Shown here: positions 16,762 to 26,199 of the stretch, in pieces | Layout of the letters: every line of letters begins with the position of its first letter | Position numbering within the stretch: the stretch's first letter is position 1 | Source: Chryseobacterium gleum | Lineage (GTDB): Bacteria > Bacteroidota > Bacteroidia > Flavobacteriales > Weeksellaceae | Assembly: GCF_900636535.1 (NCBI RefSeq) | Contig: NZ_LR134289.1 | Span: 186,001 to 250,000, forward strand | Reading direction: 5' to 3' | Length of the DNA stretch: 64,000 bases | The notes under the pieces: model-generated | Databases searched by the model: none | What the model was told of the DNA's origin: nothing | The model's input: the letters and a program-made list of their open reading frames with translations, nothing else | Position numbers and translations under genes: made by a program

Positions 16762-17715
16762 TTAATGATTAAGAGGAGAAGTAAAAACGAAATCATTGTC
16801 TTTCATCGGGCGATGGCAGCTGATGCATTCATTAGCAAAGTCTGCTGTCTTTCCGTAGGGCTCAAGTTTTGGAGATAAAAACCTTGCCCATCCCCATCCT
16901 TTGGTAGAGGCAAATTTTTTAGAATCCTTGATCATATATTCCACCTGTTTAAAAGCTCCGGTAGTGATATTGCCATCACTGTCAACGATTTGGTCCCAAG
17001 CTACCTTTGCCAATATGCTTCCGTCAGGCCATGGATTTGTCCGGTGTTCCTTTGCTGCTGTTACCGCAATATCATTTCCGAATATAATACGCATTGTCCC
17101 ATTATCCAGTCTCTCGGTAGAACTTATCGGTTTCCAGCTTTTATAATCAGGAATATAGCTGATTCCGTTTAATGCAGTAGGAAATAACAGTTTTGATTCT
17201 GTGGTATGTATTGTGCTGACCTGCTGAAGTTGTCTTTTATAGGCAGTAGCCTTTGCTGTATCAGGCACTTTTGGAGCCAGAGAAGATACATATTTTTTCA
17301 GGATCTGAATATCTTTTTCAGAAAGTCTGGCTTCAGGATGAACCAATTCATAGCTTTTAAGAGGCATTGAATTCAGTTTAATATGATTAAAAGACTCCCA
17401 AAGTTTTGCATTTTGTACGGGAGGTGCCAGTTTATCCCATTCAGAGAAATTCAGTCCTTCTTTTCCTTTTTTAATATGATCTGCTACCAGCCAGGAAGCA
17501 GGGGCAATCTGGTCAAACCATTTAAGCTCGGTCTGATTGGAATGGCAGTCGAAACATGACCGCCGTAGTATGGCTTTTACATCACTGGGAACCTGAATCT
17601 CCCCGGTTATAGGCTCTGGTTTAATGTCAGGTCTATAAAACTGTATTCCAATAAAAATTACAAGTACTATAACCAGGATATTTTTTGTTTTTAATTTTTT
17701 GAAAAAACGATTCAT
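16762..17715 (-). CDS. Diheme cytochrome: haem-binding domain plus cytochrome P460
   Basis: 317 aa. Residues 8-26 are a TM/signal anchor. Residues 30-145 form a haem-binding domain with c-type heme motif CFDCH. Residues 165-310 form a cytochrome P460 domain with GWGWARF and a second heme motif CISCH followed by RPMKDNDFVF. P460 enzymes oxidise hydroxylamine or act on NO; the special heme cross-link lysine cannot be confirmed by eye. First gene of a three-gene minus-strand operon. The combination suggests a membrane-anchored periplasmic detoxification or redox enzyme. Confidence 0.85.
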   Translation of the reverse strand: MNRFFKKLKTKNILVIVLVIFIGIQFYRPDIKPEPITGEIQVPSDVKAILRRSCFDCHSNQTELKWFDQIAPASWLVADHIKKGKEGLNFSEWDKLAPPVQNAKLWESFNHIKLNSMPLKSYELVHPEARLSEKDIQILKKYVSSLAPKVPDTAKATAYKRQLQQVSTIHTTESKLLFPTALNGISYIPDYKSWKPISSTERLDNGTMRIIFGNDIAVTAAKEHRTNPWPDGSILAKVAWDQIVDSDGNITTGAFKQVEYMIKDSKKFASTKGWGWARFLSPKLEPYGKTADFANECISCHRPMKDNDFVFTSPLNH

Positions 17716-18270
17716 ATCTGTTATTTTTATTCAAATTTCAAAACTTTTGAAATATATTCTTCAGAAAATATGATAAATCGGACAAATTGTACTTTGAATC
17801 TGACAATTGTGACGATGAAAAGTCAATATTCATAAAAAGCAAATTTGCATTTCATTTATATCAACATACAAAATGTACCCACTGTTCTGGCTTGCAGACT
17901 AAATTTTAAATAATTCACTTCATCTATTTGTAACAATTTCCATTTCAGGTAGTCTTATCATAATTAAAGCATAGTTTTTTTAAGGTAGAATATTTACGCT
18001 GTTTGTCTGAAAATTTTAAGAAAAATGTATGTTTAAGGGAACTGATGTTACTTTATTTTAATGTTACATTTTCGCAAAACAGATTGTTTATTTCATAATA
18101 AGTTTAGGAAATTATGTATATTTATAACACTTATTGGGGAAAAATTATAGCATAAATTTATCTGCATATTTCAATAAATATGCATAGGTAGATATTTAGA
18201 TACAGGGAAAAGTGGCATGGGAAAAATTGATTTTAAGTATAAAAAAATATATCCAACCGACATAAAGAGA
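17716..18270. other. AT-rich divergent intergenic region
   Basis: About 555 bp between the minus-strand P460 operon and the plus-strand TPR-HTH genes. No ORF of note. The left part holds the ACAATTGT-type pair described at 17782-17810; the rest shows nothing recognisable apart from a long leader in front of 18271. Confidence 0.5.
17782..17810. promoter_or_regulatory. Paired palindromic sites upstream of the P460 operon
   Basis: ACAAATTGT (17782-17790) and ACAATTGT (17803-17810) start 21 bp apart, two helical turns, about 70-95 bp upstream of the P460 start. Candidate operator for a dimeric regulator; the sites are short and AT-rich, so chance is possible. Confidence 0.35.
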
Positions 18271-19698
18271 ATGATAACCTATACAATCTGTATAGGATTA
18301 TTTATGTGCCTGCTTTCCTGTCATCGTAATACTCAGGACAAAGAAAAAGAGAATTTTGATGCTTCCTTATTAACCCAAAGCGCTGAGCTGCAATTGTCCG
18401 GTGAATATGAAGCCTTTGTCAGTTTAAATAAAAATTATCTGAAAAAGGCTGCCAAAATGAAATATACAGCAGGAAAAGGACTCTGTTACCTTAATATGGC
18501 AGGAGTCAATGTATCCGCAGGTAATTATGAAAAAGCCCGTTTTTTTTTCAGTAAAGCAGAAAAAGACCTGATACATTCTGAAAATGCTTATCACAAAGCA
18601 ACGTTCTATGATGATTATAGTCTGTATTACTCACATCTTAAAGTATATGATAAAGCTATAGAATGCAATAACAAAGCATTTTATTATTTAAAACAGGCAA
18701 AAAATACAAAACTCACTAAGAAACTTCTTCCCAGGCTCTATGTAAACAAAGGTATTTACTATGCGTGGAAAGGATGGCTGGGAACATCTCTAAAATGTTT
18801 CATCAAGGCAAATACACTGGAAAATTCGGCCTATACCAATTGTATGGTGGCGCAATACTATTTATATACCCATAAACCTGATTCTGCGGGGATATACATT
18901 GCCAGGGCAGATGAAAAAATGCTGAGTCAGAAAACAACAGATGTGGAATCGCTTTGGGTATATTATACCATGGGGTATTATTATAATGAAATTGATAACA
19001 GTGAACAGGCCGAAAAAGCTCTTAAAAAAGCACTTGAAATTAATATCAGGACAAGACGCACCTATTCTTCACATATAAAAGACGTATACAAATCACTTGC
19101 AGAAGTGTACAAGAAAAAAAATGACGGAGGAAAAGCCTACTTTTATCTGAAGAAATATATGGAAGAGGAGAAGCGTTTTGATGCTGCCAGATTTGCGGCC
19201 ATGAATAAAGCTACCGAAGATTTTATTTCAGAAGTAAAGCAGGAATCTGATTGGCATAGAAATGACCTTCCGCTATTTATTGCACTTTCTGTAACAGTTC
19301 TTACCGTTTCAGGAGTATATGTACAGAAGCTGATTAATAAATTGCAAAAAAAGAAAAATACCCTGAAAGAGCAAACTGAAGCATTGAAGAATCATGTTCA
19401 GGCAAAACAATTGGAGGAAATAATGGACCTGGCCAAAAAGAATGACTCTTCTTTCTTGATGAAGTTCAAAGAATTATATCCTGAATTTATAAAAACCCTT
19501 TTGGAAATCAATCCGGATCTTGAAAATTCTGAGCTCGCTTTCTGCGCAATGCTGAAATTACGTTTTTCATCCAAGGAAATTGCAGATTATACTTTTGTAC
19601 AGCACAAATCTGTTCAGCAGAAAAAATACAGGATCAGAAAAAGGCTGAACATTCCCGGAGAAACGGATATTTACGATTTTTTTGAAAATCTGACATAA
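18271..19698 (+). CDS. Membrane regulator: TPR sensor with C-terminal HTH, paralogue 1
   Basis: 475 aa from ATG 18271, chosen because it starts the lipoprotein-like signal MITYTICIGLFMCLLSCHR; a start 54 bp upstream would put 18 charged residues before it. The order is signal with lipobox Cys, TPR-type helices (about 25-320), TM helix LPLFIALSVTVLTVSGVYV (about 335-355), coiled coil, then a LuxR-like HTH: ELAFCAMLKLRFSSKEIADY and HKSVQQKKYRIRKRLNI. Topology predicts a periplasmic TPR domain coupled to a cytoplasmic DNA-binding domain. Typical of a one-component regulator group in Flavobacteriia. Confidence 0.82.
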   Translation: MITYTICIGLFMCLLSCHRNTQDKEKENFDASLLTQSAELQLSGEYEAFVSLNKNYLKKAAKMKYTAGKGLCYLNMAGVNVSAGNYEKARFFFSKAEKDLIHSENAYHKATFYDDYSLYYSHLKVYDKAIECNNKAFYYLKQAKNTKLTKKLLPRLYVNKGIYYAWKGWLGTSLKCFIKANTLENSAYTNCMVAQYYLYTHKPDSAGIYIARADEKMLSQKTTDVESLWVYYTMGYYYNEIDNSEQAEKALKKALEINIRTRRTYSSHIKDVYKSLAEVYKKKNDGGKAYFYLKKYMEEEKRFDAARFAAMNKATEDFISEVKQESDWHRNDLPLFIALSVTVLTVSGVYVQKLINKLQKKKNTLKEQTEALKNHVQAKQLEEIMDLAKKNDSSFLMKFKELYPEFIKTLLEINPDLENSELAFCAMLKLRFSSKEIADYTFVQHKSVQQKKYRIRKRLNIPGETDIYDFFENLT

Positions 19699-19853
19699 TA
19701 GTAACTGATCACAATAAAACCTGCAGGATTTTGTTTATCAATAGATTCCACTGTTGATCTGCCGGAAATAACCATTGAAAACACTCTCTATTCTGAGAAA
19801 ATGATTTATTAAACATCTTTTTAAATAGGAATGTAGCTTAAATAAAGAAACAT

Positions 19854-21278
19854 ATGAGACATATTTTTCTTGCCGTTTTACTTGTTATTATCGTTTCGTG
19901 CCAATCTCATTCAAAAAAAGAGACTGAAAAAGCTTTTGACGTGTCTTTACTGAAACAGAATGAAAAATTCCGGCTTGCCGGAGACTATGATTCTTTGATT
20001 GATCTTAATAAAAGATATTACAGACAGGCCGATAAGATGAATTATGGAGACGGCAAGGCTCTATGCTATATCAATCTGGCAGAACTTAATATCTCACTGG
20101 AGAACTTTCCGAAGTCCCAGATTCTTTTTGATAATGCAAAGAAAATTCTGGATGCTTCTGATGACAACATTCATAAAGCCAGGTTTTATAATGTTTACGG
20201 TCGTTTCAATGTAGAGCTCAGGAGGCTTGATAAGGCTTTTCAGTATAATGATGAAGCGATGAGTTTTATCCGGAAAAGCGATCCGTCACCGCTCAAAAAT
20301 GATCTTCTTTTCAGTATTTACTTAAGACAGGCAATCTATCTCGTTCAAAAAAAGGATTATAATAAAGCACTCGAATATTTCCATAGGGCAAAAAAGCTTG
20401 ATGATACAGGTTTGGCAGACTGTGCTATAAGTGATTATGTCTATATGCATAAAAATAATGACTCTGCCTATAAATATATAACGCTTGCCTACAACAAAGC
20501 CAATATGAGAGGCAAGGCAGATGGCATTGCACTCTATGCAAATACCATAATGGGAGAATATTTTCTCAAAAACAAACAATATGATAAGGCAGAGGAAGCT
20601 TTTGGTAAAGCTTTGGAAATCAATGAAAAGACAAAACGTATCTACGCCTATTATGGAAAATATATCTATAATGATCTGAGGGTATTGTATGAAAAAACCG
20701 GAGATAAGGAGAAGGCCTACTTTTATCTGAAGAAGTACACGGATGCTTTTTACAAAACCAATACATCTTTGCTGGCTGCTATCAACCAGGATATGGCATC
20801 CTTTATTACAGAAGCCCAACAAGATGCTGACCGCCATCAGAATAAGGTATATTGGATTTTTTTCCTCTCGTTTGCTGGTCTTTGTTTGTTGGGACTATAT
20901 GCCTGGAGGATTATTATTGCGTTAGGAAAACGGAAAAAAATTCTCGCTATGGAAGCTGAAAACCTCAAAGTAAGAATGAATGACAATAAGCAGGAGGAAA
21001 TTATAGAGCTTGGTAAAAAAAATGATCCTGAATTTCTGGATCGTTTTAAAAAAGCCTATCCTGAATTTATAAATCAGCTTTTAATCATTAATCCGGGGCT
21101 TGAAAATTCTGAACTTGTTTTTTGTGCCATGCTGAAACTTCATTTTACATCTAAGGAAATTGCAAGTTATACTTTGGTTCAGCATAGAAGTGTTCAGCAG
21201 AAAAAATACAGAATCAGAAAAAAACTGAACATTCCCAAAGAAACAGATATTTATCATTTCTTTGACACCCTGGCATAA
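19854..21278 (+). CDS. Membrane regulator: TPR sensor with C-terminal HTH, paralogue 2
   Basis: 474 aa, same architecture as the preceding gene and clearly a tandem duplicate: lipobox signal MRHIFLAVLLVIIVSCQS, TPR helices, TM helix VYWIFFLSFAGLCLLGLYAW (about 330-350) and the HTH ending in HRSVQQKKYRIRKKLNIPK. The HTH ends of the two copies are nearly identical while the TPR parts have diverged, which suggests shared DNA targets but different sensory inputs. The 155 bp gap lacks a hairpin, so the two may be cotranscribed. Confidence 0.83.
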   Translation: MRHIFLAVLLVIIVSCQSHSKKETEKAFDVSLLKQNEKFRLAGDYDSLIDLNKRYYRQADKMNYGDGKALCYINLAELNISLENFPKSQILFDNAKKILDASDDNIHKARFYNVYGRFNVELRRLDKAFQYNDEAMSFIRKSDPSPLKNDLLFSIYLRQAIYLVQKKDYNKALEYFHRAKKLDDTGLADCAISDYVYMHKNNDSAYKYITLAYNKANMRGKADGIALYANTIMGEYFLKNKQYDKAEEAFGKALEINEKTKRIYAYYGKYIYNDLRVLYEKTGDKEKAYFYLKKYTDAFYKTNTSLLAAINQDMASFITEAQQDADRHQNKVYWIFFLSFAGLCLLGLYAWRIIIALGKRKKILAMEAENLKVRMNDNKQEEIIELGKKNDPEFLDRFKKAYPEFINQLLIINPGLENSELVFCAMLKLHFTSKEIASYTLVQHRSVQQKKYRIRKKLNIPKETDIYHFFDTLA

Positions 21279-21286
21279 TAAAAAAA

Positions 21287-21313
21287 ACTGTCTGATTCAT
21301 CAGGTCAGACAGT
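21287..21313 (+). terminator. Terminator after the TPR-HTH pair
   Basis: Perfect 9 bp inverted repeat ACTGTCTGA / TCAGACAGT with a 9 nt loop, 8 bp past the stop. No long T run follows, so it is a moderate terminator. Confidence 0.65.
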
Positions 21314-21906
21314 ACTCGAAATATTCTCTTTTCACCACTCGGATTTTTTCGTGGTCTCGGTGTCAAATATGAAAATTTTTAACTAAAAGATGAAAAAAAT
21401 CGATACTACACGGGTACTACATCGCGTATGTGTTGTTCTAAAATATTGATATGTAGTTAGTTGTGTTTTATCCGGTTTTTTTATCTATGAATGAGAAAAA
21501 TCTGCTGTTCATTCTTAACTTATTTATTTTTTGCCCTCTCACTTTTCATCATTTATGCTTTTTAATAACTGCATAAGTATCATTTAAGTACTATTTTCTT
21601 TCTGATTTTCAATATGGCTTTAAGGAACTTTTCTGATTAAAACTTTAATGATTCTAAGATTGTAATATTGTTAAATACAAGTTGTTGATAATGTAATTTA
21701 TTGATAGTCAAATAATTAATGTATTTGTTGTATCTGTGTAGTATCGGTTTTTTTTGTTTTTTATTTAAAATATATAAGTTTTGTAGAGAGTTTTGTTGTG
21801 AATTTTATATGATTAATTTCATTTTATTGAATTTATGATAATGACGGACCTATCCGTCGTTTTACTAAAATTTTCAGCATTCTATCAAAATAACTTAAAT
21901 ATATTT
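21314..21906 (+). promoter_or_regulatory. Long AT-rich leader before the metalloprotease, with TACTACA repeats
   Basis: About 590 bp without a gene. TACTACA occurs twice with an 11 bp period (21404-21410 and 21415-21421). The 11-mer CGATACTACAC (21401-21411) recurs inverted as GTGTAGTATCG near 21736-21746. The spacing and inversion suggest a protein-binding region controlling the protease gene. No firm promoter box could be placed. Confidence 0.4.
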
Positions 21907-24900
21907 ATGAAAAAAAGAATTTTATTCGTTTGCGCATTAGCGTCTTGTTTTACGGTTTTCAATGCCCAGAGATGGGAATCTGTTTCTCAAAAAAGTTCGC
22001 AGATAAGAGAAGGAGTAGAAGTACAGTATTCTTACAGGGTAGATCTGAAATCTCTTAGAGAAATGCTTAAAAATGCAGAAGAAACAGGAAAAAATGCAAA
22101 GCCTGTTATTATTTCTTTACCAACTGTAGAAGGGAAGATTGAAAAATTTGCAGTGTATAGCAATCCTGTGATGGACAGATCTCTGGTAGAAAAATATCAG
22201 TTGGGATCTTATGTGGGAGTTGGACTAGATGATCCTTCCAAGTATTTAAGGTTCAGTACTTCTCCAATTGATATGCAGTCTATGATTATAAAGGATGGTG
22301 TGTTTCAGTTTATAGAACCCATTACTGCAGATAAGCAGACTTACGGAGTATTCTATAAAACAAAGAACGATGGAGAACATGGCTTCAAATGTGACACAGA
22401 AGAGCATGATTTTAAGAATATTAATAAGTTGGTGGAGAATGGAAAAAAAATGCTTTCCGGAGTTGGAATTACCAGCAGACCTACTAACACAAAATACAGA
22501 GATTTCAGAATGGCATTGTCCGTTACAGGAGAATACAGCCAGTATCAATTAACAGCTGCAGGAACTCCGGCCAATGCAACAGATGATGTAAAAAAAGGAG
22601 TGGTTCTGGCTGCTATGAATAATACAATGACCCGTATAAATGGTGTTTTTGAGCGTGATTTTGGAGCTCATTTAACAGTACAGAATTTTCCGCAGATTAT
22701 TTATCTGGATCCGGCAACAGATCCTTATACAGGTAATTTAAATCTTCAATTACAGCAAACACTTACTTCAGCAGTAGGAAATGCCAATTATGATATCGGC
22801 CATGTTCTTAATCAGAATGCGGAGAGAAGCGGAAACGCAGGAGGAATCGGCATTGTCTGCGTAGATCCGGCAACTAATACTGAAATAAAAAAAGGTTCTG
22901 CCTATACACAAGGACCTGTGCCCGTAGGTGAGGTTTTTGATTTTACTGCAGCACATGAAATGGGACATCAGCTGGGAGCAAACCATACGTTTTCAAATAC
23001 TTCAGTCACAGATGCCAATCAGGGAGCCAACGTTGAGCCTGGCGGCGGAACAACAATTATGGGATATGCCGGAATTACCTATGATAATGTTCAGGCTAAT
23101 GCAGATGGATATTTCCATTATAAATCAATTGATCAGGTGTTAACCAATTTAGAAAATAAACTTAATTGCGGAGTTTCTCAAAATATTATCAATAACACTG
23201 CTCCGGCTATTAATCCTCTGGTTGCTTATAGCATTCCTAAAGGAACGGCTTATTATCTTGAAGCTTCAGCAACGGATGCCGAAAATGATTCTGTAAATTA
23301 CACCTGGGAACAGAATGACAGTACAGATGAATTTTCTACAATTTCCGGCGATAGCGGATGGGGATACAATCCGAAAGGTGCTTTAACAAGATCCGTTCCC
23401 GGAACACCCAACGGAAGGAGGTATTTTCCAAACTTCGCAAGTGTGATGAATGGAAGCCTGACAGATAAGCAAAGATGGGAAACGGTATCCTATATCCCAC
23501 GAACATTGAACTATGCTGTAACAGTAAGAGATCTTAACGCTCAGCGCCCGATGGTTTCCAGCTCAACAACTACCGTAACTGTAGGAAATGACGGACCATT
23601 CAAATTCAATGGACTTACTCCATCTTCAGTACTGTATAATAACGCGGTAAATACAATCTACTGGGATGTTGCCAATACAAATGCTGCCCCTTATAATACA
23701 GCGAGTGTGAAAATAGATTATACTACAGATAACGGTACAACCTGGACGAATCTTGCAGCTGCAACTCCAAATACCGGAAGCTATAGTGCACAAATGCCAG
23801 GAAATGTAAGCGGAACAGTAAAGTTAAGAATATCAGCTGTAGGGAATATTTTTTATGCCGTGTCTCCTGCCGTTACGGTAGGGAGTGCGCCTACATCTTC
23901 TACAGCGTCTCCTACAGGAATTGCCGCTATAGATACTGAGATTTTCAAAACGTCCGCAAGAATATCCTGGAACAGTGTTCCGGGAGCTACTTACTCTGTT
24001 AATTACAGAAAAGCAGGAACAGTAAACTGGTCTAATGTTCTTAGCCAGGCTAATTCTGCTGTTCTGAATAATTTAGAAGATGAAACCAGTTATGAAGTTC
24101 AGGTGGCGGCTGTAGTCAATTCCGTTCCCGGGGCTTTCTCTAATAATTATACCTTTAAAACAAAAGGATTAAAAACAGGTGTGGATTACTGTATATTAAA
24201 CTCAGGATCACCTTACTTGGGTTCAATTTTGAAAGTAGCAGTTGCCAATATAGATTATACAGATGCTACAGCAAGATCATATAAAGATTTAAGTGAGGAT
24301 GCAACCAAGATTGTTAATTTGACACAAGGTAATACCTATACAATCTCGCCAAGAATAGGAAATTTATTACAGAGCGGTATGCAGGTAAATTTATCGGTAT
24401 GGATTGATTATAACAGAAATGGAATTTTCGAAGCATCAGAAAAAGTTGCCCAGACATCCGGCGCATCTCCTACAGGAAATGTTGGAATGGGTAACCTTAA
24501 CTTTACAGTTCCAACAACTACTTATTCCGGAGATAAATTGTTAAGAATGAGAATCGTAGGCAAGTTCTTCAATACGGCTCCGAATGATGTGTGCGGCGAA
24601 CTGGAAAGCCAGGCAGGAGGCATTATGGATCTTCCTGTGAAGATTACTGCCAGTACACTAGCCGTGAGAGAAACAGCAGATACAAAATCATCCGAAGTAT
24701 CAATTTATCCTAACCCTGCAGATACCTTTATTGAAGTGAAAAACTTTAAAGGTAAGGGTGATTACAAAATTTACAGTGCAGACGGAAGACTTGTTCAGGA
24801 AGGAAAAACAGACGGACAAAGAATCAATGTTGCTTCTTTGGTAAAAGGTATATATGTGATCACTATAAAAGATGACAAGAACACTTATAATACAAAGTTG

Positions 24901-24912
24901 ATCAAGAAATAA
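21907..24912 (+). CDS. Secreted reprolysin-like zinc metalloprotease, T9SS cargo
   Basis: 1001 aa from ATG 21907 (MKKRILFVCALASCF begins a normal signal peptide; an upstream ATG at 21835 adds 24 residues without a signal). Zinc motif HEMGHQLGANH at about 350-360, followed by TTIMGYAG as the Met-turn. Later come an Ig-like/FnIII module (about 665-755), a GEVED-type region with VWIDYNRNGIFEASE, and a C-terminal type A T9SS sorting domain (last 75 residues, ending KGIYVITIKDDKNTYNTKLI). It is exported through Sec and then T9SS. Likely digests extracellular protein. Monocistronic with its own terminator. Confidence 0.93.
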   Translation: MKKRILFVCALASCFTVFNAQRWESVSQKSSQIREGVEVQYSYRVDLKSLREMLKNAEETGKNAKPVIISLPTVEGKIEKFAVYSNPVMDRSLVEKYQLGSYVGVGLDDPSKYLRFSTSPIDMQSMIIKDGVFQFIEPITADKQTYGVFYKTKNDGEHGFKCDTEEHDFKNINKLVENGKKMLSGVGITSRPTNTKYRDFRMALSVTGEYSQYQLTAAGTPANATDDVKKGVVLAAMNNTMTRINGVFERDFGAHLTVQNFPQIIYLDPATDPYTGNLNLQLQQTLTSAVGNANYDIGHVLNQNAERSGNAGGIGIVCVDPATNTEIKKGSAYTQGPVPVGEVFDFTAAHEMGHQLGANHTFSNTSVTDANQGANVEPGGGTTIMGYAGITYDNVQANADGYFHYKSIDQVLTNLENKLNCGVSQNIINNTAPAINPLVAYSIPKGTAYYLEASATDAENDSVNYTWEQNDSTDEFSTISGDSGWGYNPKGALTRSVPGTPNGRRYFPNFASVMNGSLTDKQRWETVSYIPRTLNYAVTVRDLNAQRPMVSSSTTTVTVGNDGPFKFNGLTPSSVLYNNAVNTIYWDVANTNAAPYNTASVKIDYTTDNGTTWTNLAAATPNTGSYSAQMPGNVSGTVKLRISAVGNIFYAVSPAVTVGSAPTSSTASPTGIAAIDTEIFKTSARISWNSVPGATYSVNYRKAGTVNWSNVLSQANSAVLNNLEDETSYEVQVAAVVNSVPGAFSNNYTFKTKGLKTGVDYCILNSGSPYLGSILKVAVANIDYTDATARSYKDLSEDATKIVNLTQGNTYTISPRIGNLLQSGMQVNLSVWIDYNRNGIFEASEKVAQTSGASPTGNVGMGNLNFTVPTTTYSGDKLLRMRIVGKFFNTAPNDVCGELESQAGGIMDLPVKITASTLAVRETADTKSSEVSIYPNPADTFIEVKNFKGKGDYKIYSADGRLVQEGKTDGQRINVASLVKGIYVITIKDDKNTYNTKLIKK

Positions 24913-24977
24913 CACATATGAAATCTCCGTATCTGGATCTAAAACGGAGAGAAAAAAAATTATTTTTTAAGAGGGAA

Positions 24978-25007
24978 AAAGGCTGTCTTCAATCGAAGGC
25001 AGCCTTT
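24978..25007. terminator. Bidirectional terminator between convergent genes
   Basis: AAAGGCTGTCTTC / GAAGGCAGCCTTT, 13 bp with one G-T pair, 4 nt loop, followed by TGTTAT and preceded by an A run. Serves the metalloprotease (plus) and the monooxygenase (minus). A weaker hairpin TCTCCGT/ACGGAGA lies at about 24924-24951. Confidence 0.85.
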
Positions 25008-25017
25008 GTTATAGAAC

Positions 25018-26172
25018 TCAATGACCATTAAAAAAGTCAAGCATGGTTGTTAATGAAGTATCAGAATGCATCCTTTCCCCATTTTCCAGGGATTCCCGGG
25101 TGGCAATGGCAGCTCTTTCACGCATCTTCTCTTCATAGCTGGAAATAGCTTCACGTAACGTATTATAATGGTTATCTGTTAAATGCTCACTCAACTCCAA
25201 AGCATCCAGCATAGCCATATTAGCTCCTTCTCCTGCGAATGGAGGCATTACATGAGCAGCATCACCAATTAAGGTCAGGTTAGATTGGGCTTCCCAGGTC
25301 TGATCAAAGGGCATATAATAGATCAGGCACGGAATAAAAGGGGTTACAGCGTTTTCAAACAATTCTTCCCACACAGGGCTCCATTCAGAATATTCTGTTT
25401 TAAACCATTTCAGCATCTGGGTATGATCAGAAAAGTTGAGCCCACTTGCGGCAGGCCAGTTTTCATCAGCTTTAAAACTGGCATAAAACCCAATATCTCC
25501 GTTACCTTTCTGACCAAGTAAAATATTTTGACTGTTTCCGAAAGCCATTATTTTTCCTCCTTTCACCATTGCATCAATATTAGGAGCATTTTCCTTTGAA
25601 ACATTTCCTTCCAGCATGATCACTCCGGAATAAACGGGTTTAATATCAGTAAGATAAGGCCGTATTTTGGAATTGGCTCCGTCTCCGGCAATAACAAGAT
25701 CGGCATACGCAGAAGTTCCGTTTTTGAAATGCAGCAGCCAGCCTTCATTTTGACGCTCCATAGAGATAAAATGACTATCCCAGACTACCGTTTCTGGCTG
25801 GAGAGAATCCAGCAGCATATTTCTTAATGGGCCGCGGTCTATTTCCGGACGAAAATGTTCATACCCAAAATCTTCTTCAGGCTTTGTTTCGTGATCACTA
25901 AAAAATATTTCTGCTTTTTCATTCACAATCAGTGCTCTGTCAGCTCCGGGACGGAAGGTTTTCTTAAACTCATCCAGTAATCCTGCTTTACGGATGGCTG
26001 CCAAACCCGAATCTTCGTGCATGTCAAGTGGAGAACCCTGGACACGGGCATTTTTATTGAAGTCTCTTTCATATACTTTTACATCGGCTCCTTTCAGCTG
26101 TAAAAGTCTTGCCAGTGTAAGTCCGGCAGGACCGCCACCAACGATTGCTATTGATTTATTGTCTATCAGCAT
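25018..26172 (-). CDS. TetX-like FAD-dependent monooxygenase
   Basis: 384 aa class A flavoprotein hydroxylase. Residues 8-20 hold IVGGGPAGLTLAR (FAD ADP-binding loop), residue 35 onward YERD, a DG-type motif VIAGDGANSK near 160, and the second FAD motif GDAAHVMPPFAGEGAN at about 300-315. By eye it aligns along its length with tetracycline-inactivating TetX (shared GLTxAxLLQ, YERD, KAGLL, DAAHxMPPFAGxG), but with many differences. Whether it hydroxylates tetracyclines cannot be said from sequence. It lies 27 bp after an AraC regulator gene, which probably controls it. Confidence 0.86.
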   Translation of the reverse strand: MLIDNKSIAIVGGGPAGLTLARLLQLKGADVKVYERDFNKNARVQGSPLDMHEDSGLAAIRKAGLLDEFKKTFRPGADRALIVNEKAEIFFSDHETKPEEDFGYEHFRPEIDRGPLRNMLLDSLQPETVVWDSHFISMERQNEGWLLHFKNGTSAYADLVIAGDGANSKIRPYLTDIKPVYSGVIMLEGNVSKENAPNIDAMVKGGKIMAFGNSQNILLGQKGNGDIGFYASFKADENWPAASGLNFSDHTQMLKWFKTEYSEWSPVWEELFENAVTPFIPCLIYYMPFDQTWEAQSNLTLIGDAAHVMPPFAGEGANMAMLDALELSEHLTDNHYNTLREAISSYEEKMRERAAIATRESLENGERMHSDTSLTTMLDFFNGH

Positions 26173-26199
26173 TGTTAATTTAAATTTTACAATGCAAAT

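Noticed and set aside
20322..20837. 171 aa minus-strand reading frame
   Set aside because: Lies fully opposite the TPR-HTH gene with good domain evidence; no start context or homology pattern.
21835..21906. Longer start for the metalloprotease
   Set aside because: The 24-residue addition lacks signal character; MKKRILFVCALASC is a normal signal peptide start.
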